Assembly: GCA_964477065.1 (NCBI GenBank)
Contig: CAYZCU010000030.1
Location: 1-9,760 of the forward strand
Origin: 2-02-FULL-43-11-A sp964477065
Lineage (GTDB): Bacteria; Patescibacteriota; Microgenomatia; UBA1406; HO2-37-13b
DNA: 9,760 bases
Reading direction: 5' to 3'
Shown: positions 1-5,702 of the stretch, piece after piece
How positions within the stretch are numbered: the first letter of the stretch is position 1
Layout of the letters: the number at the start of each line of letters is the position of its first letter
Notes under the pieces: generated by a model
Database searches by the model: none
Told to the model about the DNA's origin: nothing
The model's input: the letters and a program-made list of their open reading frames with translations, nothing else
Made by a program: the position numbers and the translations under genes

Positions 1-160
1 CGGTGAATACGTTCTTGCCTCTTGCACACACCGCCCGTCAAGCCAACAAAGTCGGTGGTATCTGAAGGCTCCGCTTGCGGGGACGAAGGTAAAATCGGCG
101 ATGGGGACTAAGTCGTAACAAGGTACCCGTTCTGGAAGGAGCGGGTGAATCACCTCCTTT
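1..160 (+). rRNA. rrs: 16S ribosomal RNA, 3' end (partial)
   Basis: The first 160 bases carry the conserved end of small-subunit rRNA: the universal CACACCGCCCGTC segment at about 27-40, a helix-44 region, AAGTCGTAACAAGGTA at about 110-125, and the 3' tail ending in the anti-Shine-Dalgarno CACCTCCTTT at 151-160. Bases 124-145 fold into helix 45: ACCCGTTCT pairs with GGAGCGGGT around a GGAA loop, the usual KsgA dimethylation target. The 5' part lies outside the window. Two departures from the common bacterial tail are visible: GAATCACC where GGATCACC is usual, and a C in place of the usual A/G in the AAGGTA(R)CC stretch. The spacer after it (161-313) holds a T-run but no 23S and no clear terminator. 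Confidence 0.97.
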
Positions 161-293
161 CTATTTTTTTAGAAAAGGCTCAATGCATATAAAGTAGCAT
201 TAGCCACGTTAGCAATTATTACTAGCCAGTTCCAACCACATTCGTATTGTTAACAAGCGACTTCGACCGAAACTTCATTCTCGCATTCAAAGG

Positions 294-302
294 TGATATA
301 CT
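294..302 (+). promoter_or_regulatory. Extended -10 promoter for tRNA-Ala
   Basis: TGA-TATACT (TG at 294-295, TATACT at 297-302) is a good extended -10 element ending 11 bases before the tRNA 5' end. The -35 region (TTCATT at 274-279, 17-base spacing) is weak. If active, tRNA-Ala can be transcribed without read-through from 16S. Confidence 0.5.
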
Positions 303-313
303 ATTCCACGGCA

Positions 314-386
314 GGGCTCGTAGCTCAGTTGGTAGAGCGTTGCATTCGCATTGCAGAGGTCAGGGGTTCGATTCCCCTCGAGTCCA
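314..386 (+). tRNA. tRNA-Ala, anticodon CGC
   Basis: A complete cloverleaf can be folded by eye. The acceptor is 314-320 with 379-385, the D-arm 323-338, the anticodon stem 340-344 with 352-356 (one T-G wobble), the T-arm 362-378 and the discriminator A at 386. The anticodon is CGC at 347-349, loop TTCGCAT, which reads GCG alanine codons. The G3-T70 acceptor pair (316 with 383) is the classic alanine identity element and supports the call. CCA is not encoded: the genome continues CAA. It sits 153 bases after 16S, where many bacteria carry tRNA-Ala(TGC) and tRNA-Ile(GAT); the CGC isoacceptor is less usual there. Confidence 0.93.
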
Positions 387-425
387 CAAGAGTCAGTATA
401 ACACTGGAGAAGAGAGCTGAAAATT

Positions 426-890
426 CTACAAAGCAGTCATCACTATCCCTGTTATGGTCAAAGCGATTCCCACAGCTTGCACTCGAGAAATCTTTTCTTT
501 TAGAAAAATGACAGCAAGAGAGATTGTCACAATAGTTAGTGCAGAAGCAATAGGTGCTACAATAATATAATCACCATAAGCTCCGCCAAAGCCTATACTT
601 AATACTGCAACAGCTTCCAGAAGTCCAACGATTGCTAGTAAAGCCCAAACCTTCACCGTAGGGTTCTTAAGTGATAAATCCTGCTTCTGAATCCGTGAGA
701 GTAGAAAAACAACAAAAAGTGCTACGACTTTAATATACAGAGAGGACGTTATCCAATTAGATCTTTCCACAATATATTCGGTGGTAGGCCAGTAAATTAC
801 TCCGAAGAGTATAGAAGATATAACTGTTTCTTTCACTCCTCGTGCTAGAATGACTCCTTTTTTAGTAAACTCTTTAAAATCAACAGACAC
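426..890 (-). CDS. EamA/DMT-family transporter, C-terminal half (split gene)
   Basis: This 154-residue frame is the second EamA repeat of a drug/metabolite transporter-superfamily permease. About five hydrophobic helices lie near residues 20-37, 49-66, 80-101, 106-129 and 134-153. The ending, with FLKEKISRVQAVGIALTITG, is typical of the last two helices of EamA proteins. The apparent GTG start at 888-890 is probably an artefact: the same frame continues upstream (T-G-V-T-L-V before S-V-D-F) into the end of the first half, so a one-base frameshift near 905-910 separates the two. Joined, the halves give about 290 residues, the usual EamA length. Substrate unknown. It converges on tRNA-Ala with 39 bases between them and no strong terminator. 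Confidence 0.75.
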   Translation of the reverse strand: MSVDFKEFTKKGVILARGVKETVISSILFGVIYWPTTEYIVERSNWITSSLYIKVVALFVVFLLSRIQKQDLSLKNPTVKVWALLAIVGLLEAVAVLSIGFGGAYGDYIIVAPIASALTIVTISLAVIFLKEKISRVQAVGIALTITGIVMTAL

Positions 891-895
891 TAATG

Positions 896-1297
896 TTACA
901 CCAGTGAGATGGCAATAATTGCTGGAATTTGAATTCGGCTCAGCGTTTGATGATAGACAAAAAAGGAAATACCAATAATGAAAAGTTGCTGAAGATTAAT
1001 TACTGCAGCAACTACGGATATGTTACCTATTTCAAATCCTCGATAAAACAGTAAATAAGCAATAGCATAAGCTATCCCAGAAAGCAAAAGAATCGGAATC
1101 AACCGAGAATCTAACGTAAAATCAGAAGCCCACAGCAAAGCTGCAGTAACCATTAGTATAATGCCAGCAATTTGTGAATAGAAAAATGTCTTTGTATGTC
1201 CAAACTTCTCAGAAGCGACATTGGCAAAAACATCAGATACGCCCCATCCAAGCATAGCACCAAGTCCTGCTATGAGGCTGATAAGAGTTTTATTCAT
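896..1297 (-). CDS. EamA/DMT-family transporter, N-terminal half (split gene)
   Basis: This 133-residue frame is the first EamA repeat of an inner-membrane drug/metabolite transporter. Four hydrophobic helices lie near residues 4-24, 38-57, 66-86 and 92-115, with a fifth, from about 123, cut short by the TAA stop at 896-898. The start MNKTLISLIAGLGAMLGWG and the later YLLFYRGFEIGNISVVA are characteristic of EamA proteins. The stop falls inside the fifth helix; shifting by one base there resumes the family sequence in the downstream frame (426-890). The gene is therefore inactivated, mis-sequenced, or makes a split protein. The ATG at 1297 is supported by a TATAAT box 7 bases upstream. The region looks AT-richer than the clp-galU genes. 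Substrate cannot be inferred. Confidence 0.75.
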   Translation of the reverse strand: MNKTLISLIAGLGAMLGWGVSDVFANVASEKFGHTKTFFYSQIAGIILMVTAALLWASDFTLDSRLIPILLLSGIAYAIAYLLFYRGFEIGNISVVAAVINLQQLFIIGISFFVYHQTLSRIQIPAIIAISLV

Positions 1298-1304
1298 ACT
1301 TTTT

Positions 1305-1310
1305 ATTATA
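1305..1310 (-). promoter_or_regulatory. -10 box of the EamA gene (leaderless start)
   Basis: On the minus strand a perfect TATAAT lies 7 bases before the ATG at 1297, so transcription would begin at or next to the start codon. No good -35 is present; the -35 position overlaps the end of the mgtE remnant. Confidence 0.55.
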
Positions 1311-1326
1311 CTCCATAAAGTGAGAT

Positions 1327-1482
1327 CTACCGTAACACCATTGTATCCAGTCCTAAGAAGACTAAAATGCCCAAAACGACTGTTGCAGTCGTGATAAAAA
1401 TAGCAGTATACTTACCTACGCGCTTCATAAGAAGCGGGACCAATGTTCCGAAGAAAACTGCTACAACAATATTGACAATTTA
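1327..1482 (-). pseudogene. mgtE: Truncated remnant of a second mgtE (C-terminal tail)
   Basis: Translating the minus strand from 1479 to the TAG at 1327-1329 gives 50 residues that align with the last helices of the intact MgtE next door. Shared segments include FFGTLVPL, IFITTAT, VLG and FLGL; I count 33 of 50 aligned residues identical. A TAA at 1480-1482 cuts the frame upstream, and no further MgtE-like sequence is visible in 1483-1564. Compared with the intact copy, four residues (Asp-Pro-Ala-Thr after Gly-Lys) are deleted in frame. The helix-5 Asp (intact copy residue 403, in ATDVLG) is Val. A 19-base stretch is identical in both copies (1385-1403 and 1623-1641). There is no plausible start codon, so it is almost certainly non-functional. 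Confidence 0.85.
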
Positions 1483-1564
1483 TGTAACTGTTTTCTATTT
1501 AGCATGCATTCTATATATAAAACTATGGGCTATATACAAATCCATATCCGATAGCCACCCTCTC

Positions 1565-2824
1565 CTAATTCAGCACCAAGCTTGCCAACCCCAGGAATGC
1601 CAAGAATCCTAATACATCCGTAGCAGTCGTGATAAAAATAGTCGCAGAGGTTGCGGGATCTTTCCCAAGATGCTTCATGATCAAAGGCACAAGTGTGCCA
1701 AAAAAGCCTGCCACAACAAGATTAATCACCATAGCAGCCGCGAGAACAATGGCAACCTTGAAATCGTGATTAACGAGCACAACGATGGCAAAGACAATTG
1801 CCCCATTGATACAGCCATTAATGAGACCAGCACCGACCTCTCGTCGAAGTGTAGGTAGGGCGTTGTGAATATCAATCTGCCCAAGAGAAATTCCTCTGAC
1901 CAAAACAGCAAGTGTTTGCGTGGCAGCGTTACCACCCATGCCGGCGACAATTGGCATGTACACAGCAAGCAAGACAAATTTAGAAATGGTCGCATCAAAC
2001 ATACTGACAACAAATGAAGCGAGAAATGCCGTTGCAAGGTTTGTGATGAGCCACTTGTATCTATTATTTACTTTAGCATCGATACTATCATCCACAGACT
2101 CCTCTGCGTTTAATCCTGCAAAATCATACAGTGTCGATGATTCTCGCTGATCCAACTCACGCAACACATCATCTGAATACAATACTCCTAAAATAGCGTC
2201 ATCCTCTCCAATGACTGCCACGCGTTCATGGGGGTGATCGAGGAAATGTTCGACGACATCAGATGATTGAGTAGAGGCTTTAATTGAATCAATATGATCC
2301 ATACAGTCTCGCACATGATCTTGAGGCTTTGCAAAGAGCAATTGTTGAAGAAGTATTTGTCCGATCAACCTACCATTTTCAATAACAAGTGGCGTTGGGA
2401 GCTTACCCGTGCGCTTTTCGTGCTTTTGAATTTCATTGACGACATCTGCCAGTTTCTCATCAGGTTTGACGAGCACATAGTTCAAGCTCATCAGTCCAGC
2501 TGCGGTTTTGGGATCAAAGCGCAAAAGCATAGATAAACTTGTCTGCAGATCCTCACTCATCTCAAGCAAAAGTTCTTTTTGCCGACGATGCGAGACGCGT
2601 TGAAGCACATCCGTAATATCGTCAGGTTCAAGATGCTTAAAAAGTGCGAGAAGCGTGTCGTTATGAACATCAGCTAACAGTTGCACTTGCACATGTTTAG
2701 ACAACCTCAGGAGGACTCGTGACTGTATCTCAGGCTCAAGAGCCATGAAAAGCTCCAATCGCTGTTGCGCTTTATACGTAATATCACGCACCTGCGCACG
2801 AATAGACTGCTTCGATGTCGACAT
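1565..2824 (-). CDS. mgtE: Magnesium transporter MgtE
   Basis: A complete 419-residue MgtE, the Mg2+ channel/transporter of the inner membrane, close to the family's usual 440-450. The order is typical: a helical N domain (about 20-110, ending FDPKTAAGLM), paired CBS domains (about 113-230) that sense cytosolic Mg2+ in the family, the connecting helix region, then five membrane helices from about 258. Signature motifs are PIVAGMGGNAATQT (291-304) with VRG after it, and GKDPATSATIFITTATDVLG (387-406). Asp403 corresponds to the helix-5 aspartate that binds Mg2+ in the pore of characterised MgtE. The start ATG at 2824 is supported by a promoter 6 bases upstream. No room remains for an Mg2+ riboswitch leader, so control is probably through the CBS domains. 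Confidence 0.95.
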   Translation of the reverse strand: MSTSKQSIRAQVRDITYKAQQRLELFMALEPEIQSRVLLRLSKHVQVQLLADVHNDTLLALFKHLEPDDITDVLQRVSHRRQKELLLEMSEDLQTSLSMLLRFDPKTAAGLMSLNYVLVKPDEKLADVVNEIQKHEKRTGKLPTPLVIENGRLIGQILLQQLLFAKPQDHVRDCMDHIDSIKASTQSSDVVEHFLDHPHERVAVIGEDDAILGVLYSDDVLRELDQRESSTLYDFAGLNAEESVDDSIDAKVNNRYKWLITNLATAFLASFVVSMFDATISKFVLLAVYMPIVAGMGGNAATQTLAVLVRGISLGQIDIHNALPTLRREVGAGLINGCINGAIVFAIVVLVNHDFKVAIVLAAAMVINLVVAGFFGTLVPLIMKHLGKDPATSATIFITTATDVLGFLAFLGLASLVLN

Positions 2825-2830
2825 GCTTTC

Positions 2831-2859
2831 ATTGTAGCAGGGTAGAAGGGGGACATCAA
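2831..2859 (-). promoter_or_regulatory. mgtE promoter (leaderless)
   Basis: Minus strand: TTGATG (2859-2854), a 17-base spacer, then an extended -10 TGC-TACAAT (-10 at 2836-2831). Six bases separate the -10 from the mgtE ATG, predicting a transcript that starts at the start codon. It lies between mgtE and the upstream small gene, so mgtE need not depend on that gene's transcript. Confidence 0.65.
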
Positions 2860-2872
2860 TGTAGGAAGAGAG

Positions 2873-3163
2873 CTAGAGTTCAGTGTTAGTACTATAGGGA
2901 ATACGCTTTCGACCTGGATATATCCAGCCTTCAGTTAAATCCCTGAGAGGAACAAATGCTGGCGTACCGTCAAAATTTTGCGCATCGCAAGTTTGTTGTG
3001 CATATCGAACTCCCAACCCTCTCACGACACAACATGTACCAACAGTCTCTGGTTGCATTCGATGTAATTCCAAACACCTTCCACATGTTTGATACTCAGG
3101 TGGAAGAGTCCGATGCGTCGTATCGGTTGGTTCATAATAGTGTCTATTGCTATCGTATGCCAT
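2873..3163 (-). CDS. Small cysteine-containing protein of unknown function
   Basis: A 96-residue protein I do not recognise. It is soluble-looking, with no signal peptide or membrane helix, and has a polar Tyr/Thr/His-rich start. Five cysteines stand at 27, 30, 44, 45 and 59: a CGRC pair, then GTCC, then QQTC. The spacing C-x2-C-x14-C-x13-C (using Cys45) suggests a metal or Fe-S site and matches the spacing of high-potential iron-sulfur proteins, but the surrounding residues are not convincingly of that family. A zinc site is equally possible. That it is a real gene is supported by its strong promoter (a consensus -35 and an extended -10) placed exactly 6 bases before the ATG at 3163. It ends 48 bases before mgtE, which has its own promoter. 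Confidence 0.75.
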   Translation of the reverse strand: MAYDSNRHYYEPTDTTHRTLPPEYQTCGRCLELHRMQPETVGTCCVVRGLGVRYAQQTCDAQNFDGTPAFVPLRDLTEGWIYPGRKRIPYSTNTEL

Positions 3164-3169
3164 GACCCG

Positions 3170-3197
3170 AGTATACCACTAAGCCTGAAGATGTCAA
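3170..3197 (-). promoter_or_regulatory. Strong promoter of the small Cys protein (leaderless)
   Basis: Minus strand: consensus TTGACA (3197-3192), 16-base spacer, extended -10 TGG-TATACT (-10 at 3175-3170), then 6 bases to the ATG at 3163. It is the best promoter match in the window and predicts a leaderless mRNA. Confidence 0.75.
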
Positions 3198-3277
3198 TAT
3201 GAAGCAGTCCGCCTAAGCTCGGCCAGTGACAAATTTTCAATTTAGCCTGCCCGAACCTTCTTCCCAACTCCGGAGGT

Positions 3278-3354
3278 TGGTGCGCACGCTTGGACTCGAA
3301 CCAAGGACCTCAGTCTTATCAGGACTGCGCTCTAACCAGCTGAGCTACGCGCGC
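3278..3354 (-). tRNA. tRNA-Ile, anticodon GAT
   Basis: On the minus strand the sequence folds as a full cloverleaf: acceptor GCGCGCG (3354-3348) with CGTGCGC (3288-3282), a D-arm, an anticodon stem CAGTC/GACTG with loop CTGATAA (anticodon GAT), and a T-arm CTTGG-TTCGAGT-CCAAG. The discriminator A is at 3281 and CCA is encoded at 3280-3278, unlike in the tRNA-Ala gene of this window. It would decode ATC/ATT isoleucine codons. In many bacteria this tRNA sits in the 16S-23S spacer beside tRNA-Ala; here it is about 3 kb away, on the opposite strand, with its own promoter. Confidence 0.95.
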
Positions 3355-3365
3355 TATACCTCACC

Positions 3366-3394
3366 ATTATAATTCCCAGGCACCAAAATTGCAA
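3366..3394 (-). promoter_or_regulatory. tRNA-Ile promoter
   Basis: Minus strand: TTGCAA (3394-3389), a 17-base spacer and a perfect TATAAT (3371-3366), with 11 bases from the -10 to the tRNA 5' end at 3354. It is divergent from the clp-like gene, whose -10 lies at 3428-3433. Confidence 0.65.
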
Positions 3395-3427
3395 TCATCC
3401 GGACGCTCATCACCTGACCATTTTGTG

Positions 3428-3433
3428 TATACT
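3428..3433 (+). promoter_or_regulatory. -10 box of the Clp-like gene (leaderless start)
   Basis: TATACT ends 6 bases before the ATG at 3440. The -35 region is weak. This placement argues for the ATG at 3440 over the TTG at 3389, because a transcript from this promoter would begin at the ATG. Confidence 0.55.
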
Positions 3434-3439
3434 GAAATT

Positions 3440-5668
3440 ATGTACGATTCTTTAGGGATGTATGCCATAGCGCGCATGTCCGATCTGACAAATGGAATTA
3501 TTAATGTCACGCTTTTTTTGCCTTACTATTTCTCTGTGCAACGGCTCGCCAAAACGCTTATCGCCCCGTGGAAACTAACAGGCGTCTCTGACCCGTCAAA
3601 ACAATCACTTTCACAGTTTTTTTCACATCTGAGCGAAAATTTCGCATCACGACTTGTCGGCTTTATGGTACGCACATCTATTTTGTTTGCGTATCTCGTC
3701 ATACAAGCTCTGTTTGTCATCGTCATTCCCTTTCTTTATATCTTGATTGTCGGGACGATCCCATTGCGCTACATATTTTATCGCATTGAACCAAGTGAAA
3801 AGGAGCGTCGGGAAGAAATGTTTGCTGAGTTTATGAAGCGCCATCTTGCAGATCAAAAGAACCAGCAAAAAGTACTTGAGTGGTTTGAGATGTACTACCA
3901 AAACAGCCTAACGAAACCGTGGTGGAGCTTGGAGAGACTGCTCAAACAGCCTCCCCTCGGCCGTGATCTCACGTTTGGCTACACGCCAACGCTTGATGAC
4001 TATGCCATTGATATAACTGTCCAAAAGCCCCATTTCAACCATCTTATTGGGCGCAAAGCTGAAATTGAACAGATTCAGCAAATTCTTATCAAGGAACATA
4101 GTCCTAATGTGCTCCTCTCTGGAGAGCTTGGTGTGGGAAGGCGTGCAATTGTTGAGGCTTTGGCACAATCAATTTATCAGGGAGGTGTCCACAGCTTGCT
4201 TGCCTACAAACGTGTTCTGGAGGTTAATTTTGAAAAAATCCTTTCCCATGCTCAAGATTTTATTGCACGCGAGGCAATTATTGCAAAGTTACTTGATGAA
4301 GGGGTGACGGCAGGCAATATTATCATCTACATTCCTGACATCGAGCGCTATATTGACAGTCAGGAAGGGCATATCGACTTATCAAAAGTATTTGCTCGCT
4401 ATGCGACGTCACCTCGCATTCAATTTATTGCAACAACAACGCCAAATATGTTCCAAAAGCATATTTTTCCTGTGAAGGATATCGTGCAGGTCTTTGAAAA
4501 AATCGACATTCAAGAAATTACACCTGCTCAAACACGTCTCATTCTCATGGATAGTGCACCAGAGCGTGAAAAAAAATCTGGCATTGTCATTACCTATGAA
4601 GCTATTGAAGAAATTGTGCATTTGTCTGAAACGTATGCCTCTACAGTACCCCAACCTGAAGCATCACTCAATCTCCTTGACCAAGCCATATCATATGCTC
4701 AAGGTCACAGTGAGTTTAAGGCGATAGATGGACATGTCATCCGCACGTTGATTGAACAGCAAACACATATTCCAACAGAATTGACTCCACAGCTTCGTGA
4801 TAAAATCCGCACCCTTGATGAGAAGCTCAGAGAGCGAGTGCTCTTTCAAGATGAAGCACTTCATACCCTCAGCTCGTCTATTCGAAAGGCTTGGATTTCT
4901 CTTGCAGAGCGACGCAAACCGCTGGCCACAATGCTCTTCCTGGGACCAACGGGTGTGGGTAAAACAGAGACTGCTAAAGCAGTGACTGATGTGTTTTTTA
5001 GTTCTTCTGACGCGCTACTTCGCTTTGATATGGCTAATTATCAATCTCAAGATGACATTGCTAAACTTATCGGTTCATCTGTCACACATGATACAGGTGA
5101 ACTCACTGAGGCAGTTCGAAAAAAGCCCTATGGGACACTGTTACTTGACGAGCTAGAAAAAGCACATCCTCAACTGCTCAATATATTTTTGACCCTCTTG
5201 GATGAAGGATATTTTATTGATGGGTATGGTGATCGCGTCGATTGTACCCATTTGATTGTCATAGCAACTTCCAACGCGGGTGCAGACTTCATATTTGAGC
5301 GCATGACCAATGGTGGGACAGATCGAGATACGACACAACCTCTTCTGGATCACCTGATTACAAACCATATTTTTACTCCTGAATTTTTAAACCGCTTTGA
5401 TGGTGTTGTTGTCTTTAAGCCACTCTACAAACACGATATTTCAAAGATAGCTGAGAAGATGCTCCAAGAAATTTCGCGATCTATGTTTGATAAGCATAAG
5501 GCAACCGTATCATTTAGCCCCCAATTCATCACCTCCCTTATTGATACAAACTATGATCCGCGGTTTGGGGCACGTAATATGCGCCGAATCATCCAAAACT
5601 CAGTGGAAGATGCGCTTGCGAAGATGATTTTAGACGGCTCACTTGAAGGAAAGCATATTCAATTTTAG
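3440..5668 (+). CDS. Membrane-anchored Clp/HSP100-like AAA+ protein
   Basis: A 742-residue protein with two AAA+ modules of the ClpA/B/C type behind a membrane-associated N terminus: an amphipathic stretch at 18-47 and a long hydrophobic segment at about 78-114 that can form one or two helices. Module 1 (about 200-440) is degenerate. Its Walker A is GELGVGRR (228-235; Lys-Thr replaced by Arg-Arg), Walker B is IYIPDIE instead of the usual IDE, and the usual arginine-finger pair is absent. Module 2 (about 465-742) is intact at GPTGVGKT (502-509), LLLDE (567-571), sensor-1 Asn612, PEFLNR with Arg652, and sensor-2 GAR (710-712). There is no Clp N domain, no ClpB middle coil and no visible ClpP-docking loop. 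By eye the tyrosine pore loops are missing. I infer a membrane-localised unfoldase or remodelling factor powered by one ring. The ATG at 3440 fits the -10 placement. Confidence 0.85.
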   Translation: MYDSLGMYAIARMSDLTNGIINVTLFLPYYFSVQRLAKTLIAPWKLTGVSDPSKQSLSQFFSHLSENFASRLVGFMVRTSILFAYLVIQALFVIVIPFLYILIVGTIPLRYIFYRIEPSEKERREEMFAEFMKRHLADQKNQQKVLEWFEMYYQNSLTKPWWSLERLLKQPPLGRDLTFGYTPTLDDYAIDITVQKPHFNHLIGRKAEIEQIQQILIKEHSPNVLLSGELGVGRRAIVEALAQSIYQGGVHSLLAYKRVLEVNFEKILSHAQDFIAREAIIAKLLDEGVTAGNIIIYIPDIERYIDSQEGHIDLSKVFARYATSPRIQFIATTTPNMFQKHIFPVKDIVQVFEKIDIQEITPAQTRLILMDSAPEREKKSGIVITYEAIEEIVHLSETYASTVPQPEASLNLLDQAISYAQGHSEFKAIDGHVIRTLIEQQTHIPTELTPQLRDKIRTLDEKLRERVLFQDEALHTLSSSIRKAWISLAERRKPLATMLFLGPTGVGKTETAKAVTDVFFSSSDALLRFDMANYQSQDDIAKLIGSSVTHDTGELTEAVRKKPYGTLLLDELEKAHPQLLNIFLTLLDEGYFIDGYGDRVDCTHLIVIATSNAGADFIFERMTNGGTDRDTTQPLLDHLITNHIFTPEFLNRFDGVVVFKPLYKHDISKIAEKMLQEISRSMFDKHKATVSFSPQFITSLIDTNYDPRFGARNMRRIIQNSVEDALAKMILDGSLEGKHIQF

Positions 5669-5687
5669 TGATTATTGATACTGAATA

Positions 5688-5696
5688 TGGTATCCT
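5688..5696 (+). promoter_or_regulatory. Promoter of the Ig-like gene and galU cluster
   Basis: Extended -10 TGG-TATCCT (-10 at 5691-5696) ends 6 bases before the ATG at 5703, inside the 34-base gap after the clp-like gene. There is no clear -35. It would give a leaderless transcript covering 5703 onward. Confidence 0.5.
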
Positions 5697-5702
5697 GCAC
5701 AT

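Noticed and set aside
387..425. Terminator between tRNA-Ala and the EamA gene
   Set aside because: Only a 4-base CAGT/ACTG stem without a T-run is visible.
1483..1564. More of the second mgtE copy or an insertion-sequence end
   Set aside because: No MgtE-like residues in any minus-strand frame, no terminal inverted repeats; nothing recognisable.
1367..1612. Plus-strand frame of 81 codons
   Set aside because: It is the antisense of the mgtE remnant and the end of mgtE; no start signal or family resemblance.
2825..2872. Mg2+ riboswitch (M-box or similar) before mgtE
   Set aside because: Only 48 bases separate mgtE from the upstream gene and the promoter is 6 bases from the ATG, leaving no leader.
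3022..3267. Minus-strand 81-codon frame overlapping the small Cys gene
   Set aside because: It overlaps 2873-3163 in another phase, and the Cys frame has the promoter aligned with its start; this one has none.
3389..3439. Upstream TTG start for the Clp-like gene
   Set aside because: The extra 17 residues show no conserved character, and the first codon overlaps the tRNA-Ile -35; the -10 box at 3428-3433 fits ATG 3440.
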